Shown: positions 7,279-22,509, counted from the first letter of the stretch. The stretch is 64,000 nt of DNA from Poindextera sp965277425 (GCA_965277425.1 CBDICR010000007.1:124001-188000), one strand, 5' to 3'. The notes: a model not told the origin generated them from the sequence alone. Translations and numbers: made by a program.

Positions 7279-9225
7279 ATGAAGATAAAGCCGCGTGATA
7301 TCCTGGTGGCGGCCGCCGTCGCGCTGACCGGCGTCGGCCTGGCCTTGGCCCAACACGGGCGCGGCGTCGCTCTGCAGGGTTTGCAAACCGAGGTCTACAC
7401 CCCGCCAGACGGCCACTACCACAGTTCCGTCGCCCCGCAGGACCGGCGGGCCTTCTTCGGCGAACTGCACCTGCACACCACCATGTCGTTGGACGCCTGG
7501 ACCTTCGGCACCAAGGTGACGCCCGACCAGGCCTACAAGTTCGCCCGTGGCGAGACGGTGATGGTGCCGGCGGTGCAGGTGCAGGCCGAGCAGGGGATCA
7601 GCGCCACCGCCGACGTGCCGGCCCGCCGCGCCTGGCCGCTCGACTTCACGGCGGTCACCGACCACTCCGAATATCTGGGCGCCATGAGCCAGCTCGACAA
7701 TCCGGCGAGCGTCTTTTCGCATACCGTTACGGGCGAAGAGTTGAAGGCCTCCGGGCGAGCCGGGTTCGCCCTGGTCGAGAAGGACGCCAACGGAGGCCCC
7801 AGCTTGGAACGCCAGGCGCTCGCCGACGCGGCGGCCGTCTCCAACGGTTGGAATGTCGAGATCAAGGCCGCCAACGACAATTACATACCGGGCAAGTTCA
7901 CGACCTTCGTCGCCTACGAATGGACGGCGTCTCCTGGCATGGGCATCCACATGCACCGCAACGTGATCTTCAACGCAGATCACGCGCCGACGCCCTTTAC
8001 CGCCGTCCAATCCAACAAGCCCGAAGACCTCTGGAAATACCTGGAATCGGTCCGCGCCCAGGGAATCGACGTTCTGGCGATCCCGCACAACAGCAACCTC
8101 AGCGACGGGCGCGACTTCGACTGGAACATGTCGAACGGGCGTCCGATCAGCGAGGCCTACGCCCAGGAACGGGCCTTGAACGAGCCCTTGGTGGAGATGG
8201 CCCAGACCAAGGGCTCGTCCGACACGACCCCCGAGCTTTCGCCCGACGACGAGTTCGCCAATTTCGAGATCATGGACCGCATCTACAAGGGCGAGAACCA
8301 GCCCAATCAGCATGGCTCCTATGTCCGCGAGGCTTACGGCCGCGGCCTGATCATCCAGTCGAAGGTCGGCGCCAACCCGTTCAAGATGGGCGTCGTCGGC
8401 GGCTCCGACATCCACAACGGCCTCACGGTCAGCGACGAGAACGCTTACGCCAGCGGCATCAGCGGCCTCGACCCCAAAACCATGATGCCCACCGGCGCGG
8501 TCGCCCGCCGGGCTCTCGGCATGAGCGGGCCCGGGGCGCGGAACAATCCTGTGCAGTTCAGCTCCGCCGCCATCACCGGGGTCTGGGCCGAGCAGAACAC
8601 CCGCAACTCGATCTTCGCCGCGCTCAAGCGCAAGGAGACCTTCGCCACCTCCGGCACCCGCATCCGGCTGCGCATGTTCGGCGGCTGGGGCTTCGACCCG
8701 GGGATGATCCGCGGCGCCGACTGGGTCGCCAAGGCCTATGCGGACGGCGTGCCGATGGGCTCCGACCTGCCCGCCGAGCCCGCCAAGGCCCAGGCGCCGA
8801 CCTTCGTCCTGCAGGCGATGAAGGATCCCGACGGCGCCAACCTCGACCGTATCCAGATCATCAAGATCTGGCTTGACGGCGGGGCCTACCACGAGAAGGT
8901 GTTCGACGTGGCGCTCTCCGGCGACCGCCGCGACGACGCGAAGGGCCACGCGCCGCCGGTGGGCGACACGGTGGACCTGAAGACCGGCGCCTATACCAAC
9001 ACCATCGGCGCGGCGGTGCTGACGACGGTGTGGCGCGATCCGGAGTTCGACCGGGCCAAGCCCGCCGTCTACTACGCCCGCGCGCTTGAGATCCCCACGC
9101 CGAGGTGGACCACATGGCTCGCCATCCGCAACGGCCTGCCGATTCCGCCGCGCGCGCCGGCGACCCTCCAGGAGCGCGCCTGGAGCTCGCCGATCTGGTT
9201 CACGCCGCCGAGCCGCCGGTCGTAG
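7279..9225 (+). CDS. Secreted DUF3604 protein (PHP-like metal-dependent fold)
   Basis: A 648-residue protein with a signal peptide (about residues 1-24, ending ALAQH). Motifs of the PHP type of metal-dependent phosphoesterase fold are visible: GELHLHT (61-67), AVTDHSEYLG, AIPHNSNLSDG and VVGGSDIHNG, supplying His and Asp ligands for a polynuclear metal site. DUF3604 proteins have no established substrate to my knowledge. GGGAGGGAACGACC provides a ribosome site. As the last gene of the isomerase-HupE operon, it is a likely secreted metalloenzyme; metal supply by the HupE proteins and folding by the PpiC protein would be a coherent scheme (inference). Confidence 0.85.
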   Translation: MKIKPRDILVAAAVALTGVGLALAQHGRGVALQGLQTEVYTPPDGHYHSSVAPQDRRAFFGELHLHTTMSLDAWTFGTKVTPDQAYKFARGETVMVPAVQVQAEQGISATADVPARRAWPLDFTAVTDHSEYLGAMSQLDNPASVFSHTVTGEELKASGRAGFALVEKDANGGPSLERQALADAAAVSNGWNVEIKAANDNYIPGKFTTFVAYEWTASPGMGIHMHRNVIFNADHAPTPFTAVQSNKPEDLWKYLESVRAQGIDVLAIPHNSNLSDGRDFDWNMSNGRPISEAYAQERALNEPLVEMAQTKGSSDTTPELSPDDEFANFEIMDRIYKGENQPNQHGSYVREAYGRGLIIQSKVGANPFKMGVVGGSDIHNGLTVSDENAYASGISGLDPKTMMPTGAVARRALGMSGPGARNNPVQFSSAAITGVWAEQNTRNSIFAALKRKETFATSGTRIRLRMFGGWGFDPGMIRGADWVAKAYADGVPMGSDLPAEPAKAQAPTFVLQAMKDPDGANLDRIQIIKIWLDGGAYHEKVFDVALSGDRRDDAKGHAPPVGDTVDLKTGAYTNTIGAAVLTTVWRDPEFDRAKPAVYYARALEIPTPRWTTWLAIRNGLPIPPRAPATLQERAWSSPIWFTPPSRRS

Positions 9226-9259
9226 AGCGCCTCGATCGCAATCTGGCGGGCGGGGCGGT

Positions 9260-10843
9260 TTAGGCGGCGACCTCGTCCGCCGCGCGGCTCAGCAGCCCGT
9301 TCATGGTCGCCAGCAGAAGGTCGGGCTTGATCGGCTTTTCGACGACCGCATCCATGCCGTGGGCCAGATAGGAGTCCGCGTCGAACGGATCGGCGTTGGC
9401 GGTGAGCGCGATGATGGGCAGGGCGCCGACCGGCGGCGGAAGGCGGCGGATATGGCGCACGGCTTGCAGACCGTCCATCACCGGCATCTTGATATCCATC
9501 AGGATCAGATCGAACTGTCCGTCCTTCGCCCGTTCGACGGCGAGCGCGCCGTTCTCGACGCTTTCGCAGGCGCAGTCGAACATCCGGCACAGGGTCTCCG
9601 CCACCATCCGGTTGGTGGCGTTGTCGTCGGCGATCAGAATGCGCGGGCGCGTCGTGCGGGGTGCGGACGGCGGGCTCGCCGCCGGGCTCCGATCCCCGTC
9701 GTCGGCCGAGAGCCCAGGGTCGGCGGTCATGTAGAGCACGATCTCGAACGAAAAGGTCGATCCGCGCCCGAGATGGCTCTCCACCCGAATGGAGCCGTCC
9801 ATCTTCTCGACCAGCTGCCGGCAGATCGACAGGCCGAGCCCGGCGCCGCCGCCGGTCTGCCGACCGCTGTCGGTCTGGCTGAAGGGCGTGAACAGACAGT
9901 CCAACTCCTCGGGCGCGATCCCCGGTCCGGTGTCGCGGACCTCGCCTTTCAGGGTGACGTAGATGTCATCGGCCTTGACGGCGAGCCGGACTTCGACGGC
10001 GCCGACGGCCGTGAACTTCAGGGCGTTGCCGACCAGGTTGTTCAGCACCTGCTTGAGACGCACCGCATCGCCGAGGGCCCAAAGGTCGCCGTCGCTGTCC
10101 AGCGATGTGATCAGCTGAAGTCCGGCCTCCGCGGCGCGTGGTCGCCACAGGGCGTCGATGTCGTCGATCAGGCTGGCGATGCGGAACGAATCCTCCTGCA
10201 GCTCCAGGCGTCCGGCCTCGGCGCGCGACAGGTCGAGGGCGTCGTTCAACAGCCGCAGAAGGGTCTGACCCGATCCGACGATGGTCTCGACATAGGGACG
10301 CAATTCTTCCTGGCGGAGTTCGCGGCTGATCACGTCCGCCAGCGCCAAGACGCCGTTCAGCGGCGTGCGAATCTCGTGGCTCATGATCGCCAGGAATTCC
10401 GACTTGGCGCGCAGAGCCGCCTGGGCCGTCGCCGCATGGTGACGCACGCTGACGTTCTGAGCCTGAAGCAGGGACATCGCGCTGCCGACCCCGGCATAGC
10501 CGCCCTCGCGGGTGACGATGAAGCCGCGCAACAGGTTGGCCGCGCTCTCGAGCAACATGTCGTTGGCGAAGGCGACGACCGGGGTTTCGCCATCGACGAC
10601 CTTCGGCTCCGCATCCATGACCAGCTTGACCGCCCGGCCGGCATAGAGCGCCCGGCCATATTGCGCGGCCATCAGGAGTGCAAAGGCGTTGCGTTCGATC
10701 AGCCCGACGGGGCGGCCCTCGGCGTCGACGACCGCGATGTTGAGCAGGTCCGGGTCGGCTTGAAACCGATCATAGACAACCGAACCGGGCGTCTCCGGCG
10801 AAACGGGGTCCACGGCGTCGGCCAGATCGAACATACAGGACAC
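9260..10843 (-). CDS. Hybrid histidine kinase with N-terminal CBS pair
   Basis: A 527-residue cytoplasmic sensor with no membrane span. Residues about 10-130 read as two CBS motifs (NIAVVDAEGRPVGLIER and a second copy around TREGGYAGVGS), which usually bind adenine nucleotides. HisKA follows with phospho-acceptor His156 in FLAIMSHEIRTPLNG, then HATPase_c with N (LVGNALKF), G1 (DTGPGI) and G2 (GGGAGLGLSI) boxes, and a C-terminal receiver domain (ILIADDNATNRM, phospho-Asp in LILMDIKMPVMDG). Start GTG at 10843 with CGGAG seven bases upstream; an ATG three codons later is possible. The receiver needs an HPt partner; one is encoded at 22848. Confidence 0.92.
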   Translation of the reverse strand: MSCMFDLADAVDPVSPETPGSVVYDRFQADPDLLNIAVVDAEGRPVGLIERNAFALLMAAQYGRALYAGRAVKLVMDAEPKVVDGETPVVAFANDMLLESAANLLRGFIVTREGGYAGVGSAMSLLQAQNVSVRHHAATAQAALRAKSEFLAIMSHEIRTPLNGVLALADVISRELRQEELRPYVETIVGSGQTLLRLLNDALDLSRAEAGRLELQEDSFRIASLIDDIDALWRPRAAEAGLQLITSLDSDGDLWALGDAVRLKQVLNNLVGNALKFTAVGAVEVRLAVKADDIYVTLKGEVRDTGPGIAPEELDCLFTPFSQTDSGRQTGGGAGLGLSICRQLVEKMDGSIRVESHLGRGSTFSFEIVLYMTADPGLSADDGDRSPAASPPSAPRTTRPRILIADDNATNRMVAETLCRMFDCACESVENGALAVERAKDGQFDLILMDIKMPVMDGLQAVRHIRRLPPPVGALPIIALTANADPFDADSYLAHGMDAVVEKPIKPDLLLATMNGLLSRAADEVAA

Positions 10844-10904
10844 GGCCGAACTCCGCTGTTGAGGCGGGGTCGTAGCGGGCGCGGAGCTAATACTTCGCTA
10901 ATTT

Positions 10905-10951
10905 GAATACATGCAATAAGAAACGATCTGTATTCTGAATATATGTAATAA
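10905..10951. promoter_or_regulatory. Direct repeats upstream of the CBS hybrid kinase
   Basis: GAATACATGCAATAA (10905-10919) recurs as GAATATATGTAATAA (10937-10951), 13 of 15 bases identical and 32 bases apart, about three helical turns. GAATACA and TGTATTC (10929-10935) also form an inverted pair. The block is AT-rich in a GC-rich genome and lies 60-110 bases upstream of the kinase start, in the intergenic region before the phosphatase gene's 3' end. It is a plausible regulator binding site. Confidence 0.4.
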
Positions 10952-11020
10952 ATCTGTCATCGAAATCTTTCCGCGCGCAACGGACTGTCGCCCCGGCGGC
11001 GTATTAAAGCCAAGGGGGGC

Positions 11021-12064
11021 CTATTCCAGATAGGCCGCGCGCAACCTTGCGATGTCCCGCGCGTCGACGCCAAGTTCCTGGTCGAGATAGGTGTCGACCG
11101 ATCCCCAATGCGTGTCGATTTCGTCGAATGTGTGCTGCAGCAGGGCCACGCCCGATGAATCATACAACGGCCTGGGCTTGGTGGGAGCGCCGGCCGATTG
11201 CGCCTTGGCGTAGTAGGCGGCGACCACGTTTCCCGGGTATCGAGACGGATCGATCCGGGGCATCTCGTTTTCGGGCCGTCGGTCCTGGGTCGACAGATGA
11301 TAGTCGGCCAGGATGACCTCGCGCGGCACGCCAAGCGCCGACAACACAAGCGCCGTTGCGACTCCGGACCGATCCTGCCCGGCTGAGCAATGGTAGCTGA
11401 CCGCCCCGTCACGCCGCAGCAGTTGCTGGAAGATGTCCCTGAACTGCGGCGCCAGTGAGATCAGCCAGGTGCGGTAGAGGTCGACCGGCGAGGCGTCGCC
11501 CGAGCCGGCCGGCCGGTTGGTCGCGGCGCTGGAGAAGACCTCGCTTCCGGGATAGTCCTTGGCGAAATATCGCGCTCCCGTTCGCGCCGGCAACCGATCG
11601 GGCGCAATCTGCCGTTCCTCGGTCGAGCGCAGATCGATATCCGATCCGATGCCGAGGCGGGCGAGGTAGCGAAAGTCCTGGTCTGTCAGAAGCGGCGTTG
11701 CGCCGGTGCGATAGATCATGCCCCAGCGGATGTGTTTGCCGCCGGCGGCGGGATAGCCGCCGACATCGCGGAAGTTCGAGCCGCGCTGAAGCGGCAGCAG
11801 CCGCTCCGCAACCCGCGCCAGGCTGCCGTCACGCTCATCCACGAGAATGAAGTAGGGCCGGGCGGAACCGGTTCGCTTCATGACGTATAGGGACCGGCGA
11901 TCGGCGCGAGCCAGGAGCCTCGCCTTGCCGACCGCGGCGTCAGGCTCCGTGGAGACATAAACATCGACCGGGTCGCCGCCTTGCCAGCGGACGGCGACGC
12001 GCTGCGGGGCGGTGCGATCGACGCTCGCGCCGCCAAGCGCCAGCGCCGGCGATGGATGCACCAA
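11021..12064 (-). CDS. Secreted tyrosine-phosphatase-like protein (IphP/Y_phosphatase3 type)
   Basis: Dual-specificity/tyrosine phosphatase-like protein. The P-loop HCSAGQDRSG (225-234) holds the nucleophilic Cys and phosphate-binding Arg, and NFRDVGGY (97-104) is the usual N-terminal family motif. The TTG at 12064 gives 347 residues, but the frame stays open upstream to a stop at 12173-12175 and encodes a hydrophobic signal-peptide-like stretch ending SPALA just after this point. No ATG, GTG or TTG precedes it; an ACG at 12112 lies five bases after GGAGG. The protein is therefore probably exported and longer (up to 363 residues). It lies between two hybrid kinases. Confidence 0.82.
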   Translation of the reverse strand: MVHPSPALALGGASVDRTAPQRVAVRWQGGDPVDVYVSTEPDAAVGKARLLARADRRSLYVMKRTGSARPYFILVDERDGSLARVAERLLPLQRGSNFRDVGGYPAAGGKHIRWGMIYRTGATPLLTDQDFRYLARLGIGSDIDLRSTEERQIAPDRLPARTGARYFAKDYPGSEVFSSAATNRPAGSGDASPVDLYRTWLISLAPQFRDIFQQLLRRDGAVSYHCSAGQDRSGVATALVLSALGVPREVILADYHLSTQDRRPENEMPRIDPSRYPGNVVAAYYAKAQSAGAPTKPRPLYDSSGVALLQHTFDEIDTHWGSVDTYLDQELGVDARDIARLRAAYLE

Positions 12065-12223
12065 TAGCGCGGCGGCGGCGAGCGTTGCGGTCAGGCCATA
12101 GAGCAGGTTCGTGGCGGCCTCCGAGGTGGATCGGCGCGGACAGGCGGCGATATCCGGTCGAGCGTAAGTCTGTCACGTTTAGATGACAATCGAACGAAGC
12201 TCTGCGTTACGGACGGACGCGCC

Positions 12224-14656
<2,433 letters not shown>

Positions 14657-14826
14657 CGCCCTCAAAGCCTCGTTCTTCGAGCGCAATATCGCGTCGGCGA
14701 GTTAATGTTGAATGGCGATGCGCGGCGCGGAAGATCGCAAGATCGGCGAAGACGCAAACCCTGGCCGATTCAGCGGCGTCGTCTTCGCGCCGTAGTCGTC
14801 GCCCCGGGGACGCCGGCGCGATGGGA

Positions 14827-16353
14827 TCAACGCCCGTCGATCGCCGCGATTGCAGGGTCCGCCGCCGGAACGCCCCTATAGAGCCAGGCTGAATTGTGCG
14901 GTTCGATGTTTCCGGCGTCGAAACCGCCGGCGTAGAGCGTTCCGGCGGGGTCGGCCGGGAAGGGCGAGACCATGATGGCGCGGGTCGCCACGAGCATGGG
15001 CTTGGGTGAGATCGCCGCATCGACGACTTCGCGCGAGGTGTAGCGGCCCTTGCAATCGCGGATCAGGACATAGGCCTCGCGCGCCTTGCCGTATGTCCCT
15101 ATGCCGGTCGGCGAATTCGGCGTCCTCGCATCATCCCCGCCGATGAGGAGCGAGGGGCAGGGCTCGCCGGCCCGGGTCGCGCCCGGATAGGGCGTCATAT
15201 CGTTGTAGGCGACGATGCTGCCGATGACCCCGGTTCCCCAGGCGCGGGACAGAAAGGCGTTTACGTCGAGTTCCGTCACGGCGCTGAAGCCTTGGCGCGG
15301 ATCGATGCGAAGAATGCGCCCTTGGCCGCCTTCGGCGACGACGAGAAGGTCCTGGCCCGTTCCCGACGGGTCGGCGACCGCGGTCAGCCCTCTCAGGGCG
15401 CCATATCCGTTCAACGGCAGCTGCCCGTTTTGCCAGGTGAAGACCTTTTTCCACGAGGGCGAGACGCCGTCCTGGCGCTCATAGATGTCCCAGCCGACCG
15501 TGGCGTAGAGCCTGCCGTCAGCCTCGGCGAAACTCATCACGCGTTGCTGCCTCAACAGCGTCGGGACGCCGGGCTCGGGCTTGGCGTCCCAGGCGATGCC
15601 GCCTGGCCCCGCTGTGTCGTAAGCGCCGCTGACGATCCCGTCCGGGTTGGTTCCGGCGAAGACCCGCTCGATGCCGGTGACCGCATCGCGGTGGACTCCA
15701 AAGCTGCGGATTTGCGAACCGGCGGGCGCACTGGGCGCAAGGTCGGCGTGCAGCCACGGTCCCGACCGCCCGTTCTTGTAGAACACCCTCAGGCCGCCGA
15801 GCCGATCCCAGACGCTCGCCAGCAGCACCGAGCGCGCCGGCGACAGCGGACGGCCGTTGCGGTCCGACTGGAACCGGACGGCGTAGAGGGCGCCGATCGC
15901 CTGATAGCGGTGCAGGCCCGCTCGTCGCCCGCCGTTGACCCGGTCGTCGAATTCGCCGTCCACCCTCCAAGACGCCTTCGGCGAATCGAGCGCCAGGATC
16001 TGCGGCCCGGGAAGGGCGGGATTCGATTGCTGCGTATCGCGCCAATAGCCGTTGCCCGCGTACAGGGTTCCGTCCATGACCGCCATCTCGCGGATTTCCG
16101 TGCCGCCGATCGGGCCGACCGCAGGGCTGGCGGGATCGATCGGCAAGGATCGCGTCCAGACGATACGCGGCGTCGCGACGGCTCGATCGCTCGCGTCGCC
16201 GGCCGGGGACTGGGCTCGGCCGTCCGGGATCGGCCCGGCTTGGCCCGGAGCCGAGACGGCCAAGACCGACGCCGTGACGAGGGCGCAGCTCCACGCGCAA
16301 GCGACCGCTCCGGAAATCCTCCCGGCCAGGCCTGAAAGCACGAAAATCCCCAT
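14827..16353 (-). CDS. Secreted beta-propeller-like protein, unknown function
   Basis: A 508-residue protein with a signal peptide (about 1-40, ending PGQAGP). The body has repeated short beta segments of the form MAVMDGTLYAGNGYW, FAEADGRLYATVGWD, DLLVVAEGGQGRILRI and AGTLYAGGFDAGN, typical of WD/NHL-like propellers. No catalytic motif is recognised. A ribosome site (GGGTGAGG) precedes the ATG at 16353, chosen because the frame upstream of it is low-complexity and lacks a signal peptide. It lies 103 bases downstream of the efflux-pump outer-membrane gene on the same strand and could be co-transcribed; function unknown. Confidence 0.75.
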   Translation of the reverse strand: MGIFVLSGLAGRISGAVACAWSCALVTASVLAVSAPGQAGPIPDGRAQSPAGDASDRAVATPRIVWTRSLPIDPASPAVGPIGGTEIREMAVMDGTLYAGNGYWRDTQQSNPALPGPQILALDSPKASWRVDGEFDDRVNGGRRAGLHRYQAIGALYAVRFQSDRNGRPLSPARSVLLASVWDRLGGLRVFYKNGRSGPWLHADLAPSAPAGSQIRSFGVHRDAVTGIERVFAGTNPDGIVSGAYDTAGPGGIAWDAKPEPGVPTLLRQQRVMSFAEADGRLYATVGWDIYERQDGVSPSWKKVFTWQNGQLPLNGYGALRGLTAVADPSGTGQDLLVVAEGGQGRILRIDPRQGFSAVTELDVNAFLSRAWGTGVIGSIVAYNDMTPYPGATRAGEPCPSLLIGGDDARTPNSPTGIGTYGKAREAYVLIRDCKGRYTSREVVDAAISPKPMLVATRAIMVSPFPADPAGTLYAGGFDAGNIEPHNSAWLYRGVPAADPAIAAIDGR

Positions 16354-16456
16354 AATCCTCACCCCAGAGCGCGCGCCTGGTCGCGGCCTCGCGACAGCGG
16401 CCTGAGCGTCATACGCCTGGCGGCGGCGAATCCGGCGGGCGCGCCGGCGCCCCGCC

Positions 16457-17952
16457 CTACTGAACCGCCGTCGCCTTGCCCGTGCGGCCGTCGATGATCG
16501 GCGGCGGCGTGAGCGCCGGCGCCTGTTCCCAGCCGCCGCCGAGCGCCTTGAACACCGTGACTTGATCCGAAGCCAGGGCCTGGTCGGACGCGGCGAGGGT
16601 TGCGCGGGTGTTGACGAGATCGGACTGCGCGGTGAGCAGGTCGAGATAGCTGACGCGGCCAAGCTGGTATTGGCTCTGGGCGGCCCTAAAGGCGACCTGG
16701 CTCTCGTTGCGGGCGATCACCAGCGACGCGTTGCGGTCCAGCTCGTTCGCATAGGTGGTCAGCGCGGTCTCCGTGTCCTGCAGCGCCTGCAGCACGGTCG
16801 CCTGGAAATTGGCGTAGGACGCCGAGGCCGTGGCCCGGGCCTGGCGAATCTGGGCCTGGGCGACCAGGGTGTTGGGGAAGGTCCAGTTGAGAAGCGGCCC
16901 GATTTGGTAGGTGAGGCTGCTCAGGGATCCCAATCCACTGAGGCTGTTCGCGGCCGACGCCACCGACCCCCCAATGGTGATGGTCGGGTAGAGGTTCGCC
17001 GTCTCGACCCCGATCCGCGCCACGTTGGCGGCGAGTTGCTGTTCGGCTTCGCGCACGTCCGGCCGGCGTTGAAAAAGGCTTTTGACGTCGCCGACGGGCA
17101 GGACCGTCGTCAGCTTCGGCGTGACGTTGCAGGCGTCCGCGGCTTGCGAAATATTTTCCGGCGGTTGCCCGGTCAGGACCGCCAGCTGGAACAGGGCGCT
17201 GCGCCGTTCGCCCTCATAGGTCGGCAAGGTCGCCCGGACCTGAGCGACCTGTTCCCTGGCGCGCGCCACGTCGAGGTCGGAGGCGGCGCCGTCGCGCGCC
17301 TCCCTGGCGGTGATCTCATAGGTCTGGGTGACGATGTCGAGCGACTGCTTTGCGACACCGAGTTCGTCGCCATAGGCGCAGGCGTCGACATAGGCGCGGG
17401 TGGTCTCGCCGGCGACGCTGATCCGCGTGACGTCCTGCGCGGCCTGCTGCGCCTGGTAGTCGCCGCGGGCCGCCTCGATGGTCCGGCGAATGCGCCCGAA
17501 CAGGTCCACCTCGTAGGAGACGTCCAGGCCGGCGGTGAAGATCGGGCTGGGGGCGGCCTGGCCCTTGCCGAGCAATTCATCGGCGAACGTCGCGTTGGAC
17601 GTCACGCCGTACTGGGCGCCCGCCGACAGGATGGTGGCCGGGTATTGCCCCGCGCGCGCCAGGGAGAGCGCCGCGCGCGCCTGCGCCAGATTGGCCGCCG
17701 CCGCCAACAGGCTCTTGTTGTGGGCCAGGGCGTCTTGGACCAGTTGGTCGAGCGCAGGCGTGTCGTAGAGCCGCCACCAGTCGGCCGGCGGCTGATCGGC
17801 GGAGGCGATCGCCGAGGCTGCGGCCGCGAAACGATCCGACGCCGGGGCTGGCGGCGCCGGCCGCGCATAACGCGGCCCGACCACGCAGCCGGCGAGCATG
17901 ACCGATCCCGCCCCAAAGGCGAAGGCGAGCCGCGGCAGGACCGGCGAAAGCC

Positions 17953-17956
<4 letters not shown>
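16457..17956 (-). CDS. RND efflux outer-membrane lipoprotein (NodT/OprM family)
   Basis: A 499-residue outer-membrane factor that forms the exit duct of a tripartite efflux pump. Lipoprotein signal with lipobox LAGC (Cys near residue 24), followed by two repeated coiled-coil/OEP halves: ALDQLVQDALAHNKSLLAAA in the first and AEQQLAANVARIGVETANLY starting the second. The GTG start overlaps the stop of the permease gene (GTGA), so the two are coupled. Third gene of the adaptor-permease-outer-membrane operon, which fixes its partners. Confidence 0.92.
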
Positions 17957-21189
<3,233 letters not shown>

Positions 21190-21200
21190 CTCGCCTCCGC

Positions 21201-22499
21201 TCAGTGCGACGGATCGGCGAAGCTGGCGGCGTCGGCCGGCGGCGCCAGGTCCGCGGGCGTCGGCGAGGTATTGGGATTGGCCGCGGTGATCTGGCCGGGC
21301 TTGGCGGAGACCGCCAGGCCGGGCTTGGCGCGCTCGATCCCGTCGATGACGACCTCGTCATTGGCGCCAAGGCCGCCGCGCACCACGCGAAGGCCATAGA
21401 CCAGCGGGCCTGTGATCACCTTCCTCTGCCGCACCTTGTGGTCGGGCCCGACCACATAGACGATTTCGTCGCTCTGCTGGGTCGTGACCGCTTCGTCGGG
21501 GACCAGCAGACCGGTGTAGCTCCCCGATCCCAACAGTCTCAGATGGCCGAACATGCCGGGCGTGAGCATGTCGTTCGGGTTGGGCACGACGGCCCGGCCG
21601 CGGATCGTGCCGGAATTGGGATCCAGCATGTTGTCCACGAAATCCATTCGCCCCTTGATGGCGTAGTTCGCCTGGTCCTGCAGGCGAATCTCGACCGGAT
21701 TGGCGAAGTTGCGGGACTGCGGGCGCAGCCCCCGCTGCGCCTCCTGCTCGTATTTCAGATAGAGCGACTCCGCGCCGTCGAAGGTGAACCAGATCGGGTC
21801 CAGGTCGGTGATGTTGGTCAGGATCGTGGTGTCCTGGGTCACCAGGTTGCCGGGCGCGACGCGCCGGTCCGACGCCCGGCCACTCAACGGGGCCGTGACC
21901 CGGGTGAATTCAAGGTTGAGCGCCGCGCTTTGCACGGCCGCCTTGGCCGAGATGAGGTCCGCGGACGCCTGCTGTGCATTGGCCACCCGGGTCTCGTATT
22001 CCTGTTCGGGGATCGCCCGGTCGGCGAGCAGTTTCTGTGCGCGCGTCAGCTCGATCTGGGCGTTGGAGACTTCCGACTGCGCATGGGCCTGCTGTCCCTG
22101 GGCCTGGCCCAACGCGGCCTGATAGGGGCGCGGATCGATGACAAAGAGCACCTGGCCCTTGCGCACGATCTGCCCGTCGCGAAAGTTGGACGCCACGAGA
22201 TAGCCGCTAACCCTGGGCCGCACGTCCACGGAGTTCTCCGCTTCGAACCGGCCGACATAGTCGTCCCAATCGACGATCTGGCGCACCAGCGGTTTGGAGA
22301 CGAAGACGGTCGGCGGCGGCGGCGGCGCGGGCCTCTTGGCGTGGCAGCCCGCCGCGAGGATCAACAGCGTCGCCGCCAAGCTCGCGCGCAGGCCCGACTT
22401 CAGCGGCGATCGCGGTCCGGCGAGGTCATGGAAAGAGGATGCAAACCCAATTTGCACGCACGCTTCACGCTCGCCGGCCGCACGTCGCGCCACAGCCAC
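21201..22499 (-). CDS. RND efflux periplasmic adaptor (membrane fusion protein)
   Basis: A 432-codon frame. The lipobox LAAGC occurs about 54 residues in, so the signal peptide is preceded by an unusually long N-terminal stretch; candidate starts are GTG at 22499 and GTG at 22493, the latter with GGAG seven bases upstream. After the lipid Cys comes a Pro-rich linker, then biotinyl-lipoyl, coiled-coil (AQAQSEV... as ANAQQASADLISAKAAVQSA) and beta-barrel parts (DQANYAIKGRMDFVDN). The protein links the permease to the outer-membrane channel. First gene of the pump operon. Confidence 0.9.
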   Translation of the reverse strand: MAVARRAAGEREACVQIGFASSFHDLAGPRSPLKSGLRASLAATLLILAAGCHAKRPAPPPPPTVFVSKPLVRQIVDWDDYVGRFEAENSVDVRPRVSGYLVASNFRDGQIVRKGQVLFVIDPRPYQAALGQAQGQQAHAQSEVSNAQIELTRAQKLLADRAIPEQEYETRVANAQQASADLISAKAAVQSAALNLEFTRVTAPLSGRASDRRVAPGNLVTQDTTILTNITDLDPIWFTFDGAESLYLKYEQEAQRGLRPQSRNFANPVEIRLQDQANYAIKGRMDFVDNMLDPNSGTIRGRAVVPNPNDMLTPGMFGHLRLLGSGSYTGLLVPDEAVTTQQSDEIVYVVGPDHKVRQRKVITGPLVYGLRVVRGGLGANDEVVIDGIERAKPGLAVSAKPGQITAANPNTSPTPADLAPPADAASFADPSH

Positions 22500-22509
22500 T
22501 CTCCACCTG

